From JALUZX01 sp964561605 (GTDB lineage: Bacteria > Planctomycetota > UBA1135 > JALUZX01): a DNA stretch of 33,077 bases. Positions 1-7,958 of the stretch are shown one piece after another (the stretch's first letter is position 1; each line of letters starts with the position of its first letter). The DNA is taken from assembly GCA_964561605.1 (NCBI GenBank), contig CAZLQD010000007.1, forward strand, positions 1 to 33,077, in the 5' to 3' direction. The notes under the pieces are model-generated. The model had not been told where the DNA came from, searched no databases, and was given only the letters and a program-made list of their open reading frames with translations. A program made the position numbers and the translations under genes.

Positions 1-531
1 AGCGGCAGCTCGTGGAACGGATCGGGCGAGATCTGCATCGTCTGCCACACCCCTCACAGGGCGGACACATCCGCCCAGGGCGCGCCTCTCTGGAACCACT
101 CCGTCACCACCGCGACCTTCACCCTCTATTCCAGCCCCACCCTGGTGGTCCAGCCCGAACAGCCCCGGGGAGTGACCCGGCTCTGCCTGTCCTGCCACGA
201 CGGCACGGTGGCCCTGGACTCCTTCAGCGGAATGACGGGAAACGCCTTCATCACGGGAAACGCCAAGATCGGCACCGATCTCTCCGACGACCACCCGGTC
301 AGCATCAAGTGGAAGCACCAGAACAGGGATCCCAACAGGCGCCTTCCCAACTGTTTCAACTGCCACAAGCGGGGGGGCTGGAGGCCGATCACCAGCGAAC
401 TTCCCTTCTACGACGGCTACGTGGAGTGCGCCACCTGCCACGACGTCCACAACGGGACCCCGGGAAACGGCCACCTCTTGAGGATGACCATGGCGGGCTC
501 CAAGTTGTGCCTCCACTGCCACAAGAAGTAG
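1..531 (+). CDS. Multihaem cytochrome c, C-terminal part (five CXXCH)
   Basis: The reading frame is open from the first base, so the gene starts left of the window and only its last 176 codons are seen. Five haem c-binding motifs are visible: CIVCH, CLSCH, CFNCH, CATCH and CLHCH, the last just before the TAG stop. The layout of CXXCH sites near phrases such as APLWNH and SCHDGTVALDSF is typical of the doubled-CXXCH cytochrome family, which are periplasmic or exported electron carriers. The signal peptide would lie outside the window. It converges on the cytochrome operon encoded on the other strand, so the two units probably share an electron-transfer function but not a transcript. The family call is firm; its redox partner cannot be told. 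Confidence 0.85.
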   Translation, partial: SGSSWNGSGEICIVCHTPHRADTSAQGAPLWNHSVTTATFTLYSSPTLVVQPEQPRGVTRLCLSCHDGTVALDSFSGMTGNAFITGNAKIGTDLSDDHPVSIKWKHQNRDPNRRLPNCFNCHKRGGWRPITSELPFYDGYVECATCHDVHNGTPGNGHLLRMTMAGSKLCLHCHKK

Positions 532-533
532 CC

Positions 534-555
534 CCTGCGGCTGGCGCCCCGCAGG
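534..555. terminator. Possible terminator hairpin between convergent genes
   Basis: A 7-bp GC-rich inverted repeat (534-540 with 549-555, CCTGCGG/CCGCAGG, 8-nt loop) lies just after the stop of the left cytochrome gene and before the stop of the convergent NapC-like gene. There is no T-run after it on either strand, so intrinsic termination is only a suggestion. Confidence 0.35.
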
Positions 556-592
556 AACACCCTACCGGCCGCCCTTCCCCGCCGGGCGTGGA

Positions 593-2014
593 TCAGCGGT
601 CCGCGCCGCCGCCGGACTCCTTCCCGCCTTCCAGGCCCAGCCTCTCCAGGAGGGAGGGAGTTCCCCGCCCCTGGTAGAGAAGGATGTGGCAGGTCTCGCA
701 GGCGTTGGGAATGGTCCGCCCCTCCCGGTCCTTGTGCTTCCCGTCGTGGCAGCGGTTGCATCCCCTGTGGTCGGTCCGGCTCCTGTAGGTCCCCCAGGTG
801 ATTCCCATCTCGGGATAGACGTTCCTCTCCCAGATCCGGGCCAGCTCCTCAGCCGCGGCATGGACCAGGGGCATGGAGCCGGGCGGAAGGGGCTCGGTCT
901 TGCCGTAGAATTCCTCCAGGTAGGCCCGAATCCCTTCCCTGTGGTTCCCCCTGGTCCACTTCTTCCTCAAGGCCTCCAGTGCGGCCTTCTTGATGAAGGG
1001 CAGTTTCCTGGAGATCTTCCCCACGGCGATGGAGCGGTCCACCTCTTCCGAAGGGTCGTGGAACACGTGGCTGGGCTGGTTGTGGCAATCCACGCAGTCC
1101 ATGGTCCTCGTCTCGCCGCGGGGAGGATTCGCAGGATCGTAACCCGGGGAAGTGAAGATCCTGACCCGCCCCTGGTCGTCCTCCATCTTCACCCAGGGTA
1201 TCACCGAACGCTTCCGGTCCTTGGAGATGTAACTCACCTTGATCTTGTGGAAGACGTGCCAGTGGATGCCCACGGGAGTTCCGTCCCTCCTCAATCCCCC
1301 GGTCTTCATGAGGAGGAGGTTGGTGAAGGGGGTGACCTCCCGGTCCGGAAGGTATGCCCGCTTCACGACCAGCCTCTCGCCCTGGAATTTCTCCGGCCAG
1401 TGGCACTGCTCGCAGGTCTCCCTGGCGGGGCGCAGGTTCTCCACCGGCGTGGGTATGGGTTTCTGGTAGGTGTCGAAGAGGACGGCGAAGACCTGGCGCA
1501 GGCCTGAAAGCTTGGATTTCACGAACCACGACGCCCCGGGCCCGATGTGGCACTCCACGCAGGACACCCTGGCGTGGGGTGAAGAGAGATAGGCCTCGTA
1601 CTGGGGACGCATCACCTTGTGGCACAAGGTTCCGCAGAACTCCACGGAGTCCATGTAATGAAGCCCCTCGTAACCCGCCAGGGCCAGGACGGCCAGGTTG
1701 ACGCCCGTCAGGATCCCGACGGTCTTGAGGATATGGATGGGTGCGTCCTTGCGGGCAAGGAGCCGCTCCTTGAGGGTCTTCCGGTGGACCAGGAGGCCCA
1801 GGGGAATCAGGGCAAGGCCCCCGGCGAAGACCCCGGGAAGGACCAGGAAGACCACGAGCCCCGCGTAGGGGCCCGACCAGATCCCCGCGGCAAGGAGGAG
1901 AAAGGCCCCCACCATGGCCAGGAAGGCGCTGGTGGTGAGGACCGACCCGGCCAGGGTGATCCAGTTCGAAGTAAGGAGGGAGAGAAAGGAGGAGAGAAGG
2001 GTTTTCCACCTCAT
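593..2014 (-). CDS. NapC/NirT-type membrane-anchored multihaem cytochrome c
   Basis: This 473-residue protein probably takes electrons from the membrane quinol pool and passes them to periplasmic cytochromes. The N-terminus has two hydrophobic segments (about residues 20-45 and 55-75) and a third before the haem domain (about 95-115). Haem motifs are CGTLCH (a CX3CH variant), CVECH, CEQCH, CVDCH, CNRCH and CETCH, giving six probable haems. The segment from CGTLCH through SPHARVSCVECHIGPGA to RPARETCEQCHWP resembles NapC/NirT proteins of metal-reducing Desulfuromonadales, of which ImcH is a described member; identity with ImcH is not established. I chose the ATG at 2014 over an in-frame codon nine residues upstream because AAGGAA sits about 8 nt before it. 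It is the last gene of the three-gene cytochrome operon, 61 bp after the upstream gene. Confidence 0.85.
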   Translation of the reverse strand: MRWKTLLSSFLSLLTSNWITLAGSVLTTSAFLAMVGAFLLLAAGIWSGPYAGLVVFLVLPGVFAGGLALIPLGLLVHRKTLKERLLARKDAPIHILKTVGILTGVNLAVLALAGYEGLHYMDSVEFCGTLCHKVMRPQYEAYLSSPHARVSCVECHIGPGASWFVKSKLSGLRQVFAVLFDTYQKPIPTPVENLRPARETCEQCHWPEKFQGERLVVKRAYLPDREVTPFTNLLLMKTGGLRRDGTPVGIHWHVFHKIKVSYISKDRKRSVIPWVKMEDDQGRVRIFTSPGYDPANPPRGETRTMDCVDCHNQPSHVFHDPSEEVDRSIAVGKISRKLPFIKKAALEALRKKWTRGNHREGIRAYLEEFYGKTEPLPPGSMPLVHAAAEELARIWERNVYPEMGITWGTYRSRTDHRGCNRCHDGKHKDREGRTIPNACETCHILLYQGRGTPSLLERLGLEGGKESGGGADR

Positions 2015-2040
2015 GGGGAGGTTCCTTGCTCGGCCGCACA

Positions 2041-2064
2041 CCCCCGGCCCGGAAGGGCCGGGGG
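2041..2064 (-). other. Perfect GC hairpin between two cytochrome genes
   Basis: Bases 2041-2050 (CCCCCGGCCC) pair perfectly with 2055-2064 around a 4-nt loop. It lies in the 61-bp gap between the stop of the large cytochrome gene and the start of the NapC-like gene. No U-run follows on the transcribed strand. It may be a partial terminator or an mRNA-stabilising element that lowers expression of the last gene; that role is inference. Confidence 0.55.
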
Positions 2065-2075
2065 AGAAAGGGGAA

Positions 2076-3530
2076 TCAATACTTGACGGGCTTCTTCCTG
2101 TCGTAGGCCTTGGGCCTGTGACAGCCCGTGGCGCAGCTTCCCCCCGTGGGGGTCTTCTTGAAGACGTTGTCGAAGGCCCAGGACCCGAAAGGCACCTTCT
2201 CCCGGACCAGCTTGGGCTGGGAGCTGGCGTGCTCGGCGTGGCAGGCCCGGCAGGTCCGGCCCTTCTTCCGCATGGTGTGGAGGTAGTGCAGGTTGGTATC
2301 GCCGTTGCGGAAACCCGTGGCGCTGGTGGTGTGCTTCTCCGTCACCAGGCGGGAGTCGTGGCACTCGAAGCAGGCCAGGTAGGCGCCCTTCTTCCACCGG
2401 GCGTAGAAGGTCCCGGGGAAAGGGAAGCGGAGCAGGTTCACGTAATCGCTCCCGTGGCCGTTGTGGCAGGCCGCGCAGTTGCCGACCTTGACCGGGCCGT
2501 GAAGATATTTCTTCCCCCGAATCTGGTCCAGGATGCTGGGGATCACCCTCTCCCTGCCGCCCTTTCCCTTGGGAGGGACGGTGATCTCCTTGGCGTGGCA
2601 CTCCAGGCAGAGGTCCTTGGACTTCTTCTTCAGGAGGAACCTCTCCATGGAGAAGTGGGGCGAATGACAGTTTGCACAACGGTGGTTCTCGGTCAGGGCC
2701 CCGTGGAAGACCTTCTTCTTCTCCATCTCGGCCAGGAAGTCCTTGTGGCAGGCCATGCAGTCGGCGATTCCCTTTCCCTTGAGAAGGTTGGGGTCGTCGG
2801 ACTCGTGGGCGGTGTGGCAGGTCGTGCAACCGTCCTTCACCGCCTGGTGCACCGACACGGCCTTCTCCATCTCCACCTTCTTGTCCTCGTGGCAGGAGAG
2901 GCAGAGCTCGGTGGGCTTCTTGAGGAGGAGGTCCGGCTGGCTCGAGAAATGGGGGCTGTGGCAGACCACGCAGGCCTTGACCGCCACCGGCCCGTGGACC
3001 TTCTTTCCCTTGGTCCCGACGTCGGGGTGGCACTTGGCGCAGGAGGCGTTGGCCGACTCGAATTTCAAGAGGTTCCTGGACTTGCCTCCGTGCGGGTCGT
3101 GGCAACTGAGGCAGGTGTCGTTGAAGGGCTTGTGGACGCTCCCGTGGAAGCCCTTTCCTTTCCCCTTCCCGGCCCCCTCCTTGCCCTTCCCGGCCTTTTC
3201 GGGAGCCTTTGGCAAGGGCATCTCGTGGCACTGGAGGCACATGGAAGGCTTCCCTCCGTCGACGAGGGTGAATGTGTGCTTGGCCACGTCCTTGAACTTG
3301 TGGCACCGCTGGCAGGCGTTCTGGACCAGGGGCCCGTGGACCACGGGCTGGGAGACCACCCCCTGGTGGCACTCCGATGTCAGGCAAGTGCCCTTCACCT
3401 GGGCGGGCTTTGGCGGAGCGGGCTTCTTCTTCTCCGTCTTCTTCACGGCCTTCCCCGGGGGTTGTTGGCCGAGCATGGCGGCGGAGACGCCCAGGATGGG
3501 AACGAGGGTGAGGGCGAGGACGGTTTTCAT
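2076..3530 (-). CDS. Large periplasmic multihaem cytochrome c (13 CXXCH plus two expanded motifs)
   Basis: This 484-residue exported protein begins with a signal peptide (MKTVLALTLVPILGVSAAML) and has no later membrane segment. I count 13 canonical CXXCH sites, from CQRCH near residue 75 to CRACH near residue 430. There are also two expanded sites, CLTSECH (CX4CH) near the N-terminus and CATGCH (CX3CH) near the C-terminus. Many sites follow the doubled-CXXCH pattern with H-G-P/V and CHSPH phrases between them. A Lys/Gly-rich linker (about residues 115-128) separates the first haems from the rest. It should carry electrons in the periplasm between the membrane cytochromes on either side. Its ATG overlaps the stop of the upstream CbcL-like gene by 4 nt, which suggests translational coupling. 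No close named homologue is recognised. Confidence 0.85.
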   Translation of the reverse strand: MKTVLALTLVPILGVSAAMLGQQPPGKAVKKTEKKKPAPPKPAQVKGTCLTSECHQGVVSQPVVHGPLVQNACQRCHKFKDVAKHTFTLVDGGKPSMCLQCHEMPLPKAPEKAGKGKEGAGKGKGKGFHGSVHKPFNDTCLSCHDPHGGKSRNLLKFESANASCAKCHPDVGTKGKKVHGPVAVKACVVCHSPHFSSQPDLLLKKPTELCLSCHEDKKVEMEKAVSVHQAVKDGCTTCHTAHESDDPNLLKGKGIADCMACHKDFLAEMEKKKVFHGALTENHRCANCHSPHFSMERFLLKKKSKDLCLECHAKEITVPPKGKGGRERVIPSILDQIRGKKYLHGPVKVGNCAACHNGHGSDYVNLLRFPFPGTFYARWKKGAYLACFECHDSRLVTEKHTTSATGFRNGDTNLHYLHTMRKKGRTCRACHAEHASSQPKLVREKVPFGSWAFDNVFKKTPTGGSCATGCHRPKAYDRKKPVKY

Positions 3531-5725
3531 TTCAGACTCCCGTTGCCGAGGATGCTCTGCATTTCACCTACGAAGATGAGGACCAGGAAGAGAAGTCCCA
3601 CCATGAAGGCGCATATCCCGAGTACCCGGACGAGGAGGAAGCGCTTTCCCCTCCGGAAGGAGACGATCCGCTTTTCGAGTTCGCCCGAGGCGAGAAGCCT
3701 CTCGTACTCCAGGGGGTGCTCCTCCTTGAACTCCTCCTCCGTCATGCAACCCGTGAAGATCACCGGGTCGATGGGGAACTTGGAGGGCCTCAGGTGGACG
3801 TTGAAGAAGTGGACCAGGAAGATGATCGATGCCGCCAGAAGGGCCTCGATGGAGTGGACCACAAGGGCGACGTTGAAGATCCAGCCCGGCAGGAACCGGG
3901 AGAAGAACTCGGGGAACCAGAGGAGCAGGCCCGAGAGCCCGATCACCGTGACGCCCCAGAATTCCCCCCAGTAGTCGAACTTGTCCCAGTAGGTCCACCG
4001 GTCGAACTTCGGCCTGGGCCCCATGAACAGGAACCACTTGAAGTGGCCGATCATGTCTTTCAGGTCCTTGGGGGAGAAGACCATGGAATCGGGACCGAAG
4101 AAGAACCTCCCGATCCGCCGGATCCCGGCCTTGCTGAAGATCTTGGCCAGGAACCCCAGGTGCATGACCACGTAGACCAGGGTCAGGAAGGCGCAGAACC
4201 TGTGGATGACCCGGGCGACACTCGGACCGCCGAAGAAGTTCATCACCGAGGAGGCCCAGGGGGAATCCGCGAACTTCAAGGGCATCCCCGTGGCGACCAG
4301 GCCCAGGAAACTCACGATGATCACCACGTGGGTGAGCCGGTGATAGAGAGGGTACCTCTGTATGAACCGCGGGTTCGGTCCTGCATGGTGACGGCCGTGC
4401 CGCAGGATGTGCACCGCCTCGCGAATGAACCATAACACCGTATGGAGCCCGAAGAAGGCGATGGTGCAGACCAGCAGCGTGGTCATCAGGAACCAGGCCC
4501 AGTATTCGATAGGGTATTTGTCCTTGTTCCTGAAGTCCGCATGAGGATGGTAGAGGGTGAACCTCTTCTCCGCCTTGGGATGGCACCGGCGGCAGGTGCG
4601 GAGGAGGTTCTCCGGGTTCACCGAGGAGGCGGGGTCGTTCGGGGGAAGGATGTCGTGGTGGTCGTGGCAGTCGATGCAAAGGGCCGCCGAAGCCATGCCG
4701 AAACGCGTCGCCTTCCCGTGGAAGCTCATCAAGTAGGACTTGTACTCCTTGGGATGGCAGTGCCCGCACTTCCCCGGGGTCTTCATGGGGAAGCCCGACC
4801 GCCGCTGGGTGCTCAGGATCTTGTGGCTCTCGTGGCAGGACTGGCAGGTCGGCGCCTTGGTGTTCCCCTCCCGCCTGGCCCTGCCGTGGACGCTCTTCTC
4901 CAGCTTGGCCTTCAATCCCAGGTGGCATTTCTCGCAGAGGTCCTCCAGGTTCGCCGGGTTCGTGGGGGATCGGGGATTTGCGGATGGTAGGATTCCATGG
5001 CTCCCGTGGCAGTCGGCGCAGGTGGCCGAGACCACCAGCCCGGCCTTCTTGAGCCCCTTCCCGTGAACGCTCTCCCAGTAGTTCTTTACCCTCCCCTCCA
5101 GCTTGGCCTTGTTCCTCTCGACGATCTCGGGCTTGGCGTGGCAATTCCCGCAGGTTCGGGAGATGTTCAGGGGATGAACGGGCGAGGCGGGGTCCCCGGC
5201 GGGCAGGACCCGGTGGGCCCGGCCGTGGCAATCCCCGCAGGAAGGCGCCAGGGGGTCGCCCATCTTCTTCCGCATCCCGTGGATGCCGCCCTCGTAGGAC
5301 CGGGTCTCCTTGGGGTGGCACTTGGAGCATCCTGCCGGAGGAGGCAGGAACCGGTCGTGAGGAATGGAAGAAATGTTCTGGTGGCAGGAGACGCAGGAAA
5401 CCCCCTTGTGGGGGCCCTCGAGACCCGAGCCGGGTCCCAGGTAGAGCCTCTTCACGAAGCCCGGCGGCCGGCTCCGCCCGGTCCCGCCTCCCGACCGGAC
5501 CATGGCCAGGCGGTAGCTGTCGGGCATGGTGGAGATCTTCTTGTCTCCGTGACACTTCAGGCAGAGTGAATCCTTCCATCCCCCCTCCGCCTTGCCAGGA
5601 GCCTGGGCGGCCGCGGGAAAGGCCCAGGCCAGTAGAAAGAGGAGGGGAAAAACATACCTTTTCGTGAGAATGGAAACCGGAATCCCGGTCCTGGGTTCCT
5701 CCGAAGGCCGGAAGGATCTGGTCAT
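3527..5725 (-). CDS. CbcL-like multihaem cytochrome c fused to b-type membrane cytochrome
   Basis: This 732-residue protein has an N-terminal export signal (hydrophobic run at about residues 24-40). A periplasmic domain with 11 CXXCH motifs follows (CLKCH, CVSCH, CSKCH, CGDCH, CGNCH, CADCH, CEKCH, CQSCH, CGHCH, CIDCH, CRRCH, about residues 50-385). The C-terminal half (about 400-720) has at least five hydrophobic helices with histidines suited to bind haem b (YHRLTH, VIHRF, VMHLGF, VVHSIEA, VHFFNVH). Fusion of a multihaem c domain to a HydC/FdnI-type diheme b domain is the architecture of CbcL, an inner-membrane quinol oxidase of Geobacter. By analogy this protein probably oxidises quinol and feeds the neighbouring periplasmic cytochrome. 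It is the first gene of the operon. The start ATG has no strong Shine-Dalgarno sequence and the true start could lie closer to the hydrophobic run. Confidence 0.82.
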   Translation of the reverse strand: MTRSFRPSEEPRTGIPVSILTKRYVFPLLFLLAWAFPAAAQAPGKAEGGWKDSLCLKCHGDKKISTMPDSYRLAMVRSGGGTGRSRPPGFVKRLYLGPGSGLEGPHKGVSCVSCHQNISSIPHDRFLPPPAGCSKCHPKETRSYEGGIHGMRKKMGDPLAPSCGDCHGRAHRVLPAGDPASPVHPLNISRTCGNCHAKPEIVERNKAKLEGRVKNYWESVHGKGLKKAGLVVSATCADCHGSHGILPSANPRSPTNPANLEDLCEKCHLGLKAKLEKSVHGRARREGNTKAPTCQSCHESHKILSTQRRSGFPMKTPGKCGHCHPKEYKSYLMSFHGKATRFGMASAALCIDCHDHHDILPPNDPASSVNPENLLRTCRRCHPKAEKRFTLYHPHADFRNKDKYPIEYWAWFLMTTLLVCTIAFFGLHTVLWFIREAVHILRHGRHHAGPNPRFIQRYPLYHRLTHVVIIVSFLGLVATGMPLKFADSPWASSVMNFFGGPSVARVIHRFCAFLTLVYVVMHLGFLAKIFSKAGIRRIGRFFFGPDSMVFSPKDLKDMIGHFKWFLFMGPRPKFDRWTYWDKFDYWGEFWGVTVIGLSGLLLWFPEFFSRFLPGWIFNVALVVHSIEALLAASIIFLVHFFNVHLRPSKFPIDPVIFTGCMTEEEFKEEHPLEYERLLASGELEKRIVSFRRGKRFLLVRVLGICAFMVGLLFLVLIFVGEMQSILGNGSLK

Positions 5726-5999
5726 GATGGATTCGACGCCTTTCCTGGTCTTTCCGGTCCGATGTGAATGTTGCTTCGCCCCCTAACAGCCCGTAGCCCC
5801 CGATTATTTCCGGGCCCCCGGGGGGATCAAGGCGCAAATCCCCCGGTTTTCGAGGATTTCACGTGGTTAGGGCGATTTTCGGAAGAGCGGCCTTGAAAAA
5901 CGCACCAATGTTTCATGTTTCCGGGAAGGCGGGGCCCGGCTATCTTGATCCGGAGCTTCCCCGTTCCTTCCCGTTCCCGCCCCCGGAAGAGGTTCCGCA
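5726..5999. promoter_or_regulatory. Divergent intergenic region, likely promoters
   Basis: This 274-bp gap separates the leftward cytochrome operon from a rightward gene, so promoters for both should lie here. It is less GC-rich than its flanks around 5870-5925 and includes a TTGAAA at about 5893. I could not find a convincing -35/-10 pair. No open frame in it looks like a gene. Confidence 0.3.
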
Positions 6000-7010
6000 A
6001 TGAAGGCCCATCTTTACCCGCGATTCCGGTTTTTCCCCCTCCTCGCCGTCCTTCTCCTTCCCCTGCACGCCGGATCCCAGGAGAAAATCCGGCCGGGCGG
6101 TAAGGTTCCTTCCCTGGAGGGAGTGGACCCGGCCGGGAAAAAAGTCCGCCTCCCCTGGAAGGGCGGGAAGTGGAGGATCCTTCTCTGGGCGAAGGACGAC
6201 AAGAGGTTCCACCTGGTCCTTGGCGACCTGGTCCGGCTCTTCGGCTCCTCCAACTGCCTCAGGGAAAAGGCGGAGCTTTGGGTGATCTTTTCCGGTGGCC
6301 CGCAGGAGGCCCCGGCCCGGGACGCCGCCCGCACGGGCACCTCGGGGAAGGTCCCCGTGGAGGTCCGCGTCCTCTTCGACCCGGCGGGGAAGAACTGGGA
6401 CACCTTCGGGATCATCGCCGTTCCCACGACCCAGATCGTCTCCCCCGAGGGGATCCTCCGTTTCCAGCTCGCCGGATGTCCCCAGGATTTCCTGGAAAGG
6501 ACCGCCCTGGCCGTGAAGGAGAAGATGGGGATCGCCACCCCCTTCGGCAAGGCGCCGGGGAAGGAGGGGGCCGGGGGGGAAAGGCCGGCACTGGCCCGGT
6601 ACGTCTCCACTGCGAGGCGCCTCCTCGCCAAGGGTATGCCCTCCCTGGCCGCCGGAATCCTCGAAAAGGCCCTGAAGGGCCGGGCGCCCGACCTGGAGGC
6701 GGGATCCCTCCTGGGGTTCATCCTCCTCTCGAAGGGTGATTCCGCAAGGGCGGAAGAGATCTTCCGTTCCCTCGCGAAAGCCCACCCCTCCGCCCTGGAG
6801 CCCGCCCTCGGCGCCGCGGCCTGCCTGATCGCCGCGGGGAAGCTCGGGGAGGCCTCGGCCGAACTGGCCCGCCTGGAGCGCCTCCACCCCGGTTCCTCCA
6901 GGGTGATCTACTTCCAGGGCCTGCTCCTGGAGAAGAAGGGGGACCTGCAGGGGGCGGCGGCCAGGTACAAGAAAGCCTTCCTCCTGGACCACCCCGAGCT
7001 GGGTCTCTAG
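6000..7010 (+). CDS. Exported thioredoxin-fold/TPR protein without CXXC
   Basis: This 336-residue protein starts with a signal peptide ending near AGSQ (about residue 27). Residues 30-180 resemble a TlpA/redoxin-like thioredoxin fold: a G-x-x-P-S-L-E-G-V-D start, a LLWAKDD strand where the active site would be, and a VPTTQIVSPEG segment containing the usual cis-proline. The CXXC redox pair is absent, so thiol-disulfide exchange is unlikely and a binding or scaffold role is more plausible. Residues about 200-335 are alpha-helical and read as three to four TPR-like repeats ending FLLDHPELGL. The ATG follows a GGAAGAGG ribosome site. It is divergent from the cytochrome operon and could help cytochrome maturation or assembly, but that is inference from position only. 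Confidence 0.65.
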   Translation: MKAHLYPRFRFFPLLAVLLLPLHAGSQEKIRPGGKVPSLEGVDPAGKKVRLPWKGGKWRILLWAKDDKRFHLVLGDLVRLFGSSNCLREKAELWVIFSGGPQEAPARDAARTGTSGKVPVEVRVLFDPAGKNWDTFGIIAVPTTQIVSPEGILRFQLAGCPQDFLERTALAVKEKMGIATPFGKAPGKEGAGGERPALARYVSTARRLLAKGMPSLAAGILEKALKGRAPDLEAGSLLGFILLSKGDSARAEEIFRSLAKAHPSALEPALGAAACLIAAGKLGEASAELARLERLHPGSSRVIYFQGLLLEKKGDLQGAAARYKKAFLLDHPELGL

Positions 7011-7032
7011 TCGGCCGCCGGACCGCCCCCTC

Positions 7033-7938
7033 TCAGCCGAGGAGGCACCCCAATACGATGGAGAGAAACTTGGTCTCCTCGTCGTCGGCGCGGCTCGTGA
7101 GCACGCAGGGTGCGGCGGCGCCTGCGACCACCGCCCCGAGCCGTCCGCCGGCCAGCTTGGTGACGGCCTTGTAGAAGGCGTTTCCCGCCTCGATGTTGGG
7201 GAAGAGCAGGATGTCCGCCTCGCCCGCCACGGGGGACCGGATCCCCTTCACCAGGGCGGAATCCTTGGACAGGGCCACGTCCAGGGCCAAGGGACCGTCC
7301 ACCTCCAGGTCACCGATCTGGCCCCGGCGGGCCATCTGGGCCAGGACGGCCCCGTCCATGGTGGAGGGCATGGCGGAGCTGACCTTCTCCGTCGCCGAGA
7401 TAACGGCCGCCTTGGGCCGGTCGATCCCGAACTTCCGGGCCGCGCCGGCGGCGTAGGAGAGGATCTTGACCTTCTGCTCCAGGGTCGGAGCCGGGATGAC
7501 CGCGACGTCGGAGACGAAGAGGAGCTTGGGGTAGGCAGGGACCTCCATGACGGCCAGGTGCGTGAGAAGGGCTCCCTTGGGAAGGAGGCCCTTCTCCTTG
7601 TCCAGGATGGCCCGCATGTATTTCTCCGTGCCCAAAAGCCCCTTCATCAGGACCTGGGCCTCGCCGGAGCGGACCATCTCCACGGCCCGGGCCGCAGCCT
7701 TCTTCTCGTCCGGCTGGGCCTCCACATGGAAGAGATCCCTGTCGATCCCCTTCTCCAGGCAGAGGGCCTCCACCTTGGCCGGGTCCGCAACGAGGGCCAC
7801 CCGGCAGATCCCCTCCCGGGCGGCCCTCGCCGCCGCCTCGATGGTGGCCGGGTCGTGTCCCGCCGCCACGGCCAGGGTCCGGATCTCGCGTCCCTTCACC
7901 AGGGCCGTCATCTCTTCCAGGTTTGAAATCCGATTCAT
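7033..7938 (-). CDS. ptb: Phosphate butyryltransferase (phosphotransacylase)
   Basis: This 301-residue enzyme should convert butyryl-CoA or branched acyl-CoA plus phosphate to acyl-phosphate and CoA in the cytoplasm. The length equals that of known Ptb proteins. The sequence shows the family features: an N-terminal AVAAGHDPATIEAA segment, QVLMKGLLGTEKYMRAIL, LTHLAVMEVPAYPKLLFVSD, and the C-terminal LLFPNIEAGNAFYKAVTKLAG. An open frame continues far upstream, but the real start is the ATG at 7938. It is preceded by GGAG at 8 nt and lies 20 bp after the stop of the butyrate kinase gene. With the kinase it forms a substrate-level phosphorylation pair making ATP and a free acid, or activates the acid in reverse. 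The exact acyl chain length cannot be read from sequence. Confidence 0.9.
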   Translation of the reverse strand: MNRISNLEEMTALVKGREIRTLAVAAGHDPATIEAAARAAREGICRVALVADPAKVEALCLEKGIDRDLFHVEAQPDEKKAAARAVEMVRSGEAQVLMKGLLGTEKYMRAILDKEKGLLPKGALLTHLAVMEVPAYPKLLFVSDVAVIPAPTLEQKVKILSYAAGAARKFGIDRPKAAVISATEKVSSAMPSTMDGAVLAQMARRGQIGDLEVDGPLALDVALSKDSALVKGIRSPVAGEADILLFPNIEAGNAFYKAVTKLAGGRLGAVVAGAAAPCVLTSRADDEETKFLSIVLGCLLG

Positions 7939-7958
7939 GGAAATTTCTCCAAGGCAGG

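Noticed and set aside
5726..5999. Small frames and a promoter pair in the divergent gap
   Set aside because: Frames lack protein-like composition, and no -35/-10 pair with proper spacing could be supported.
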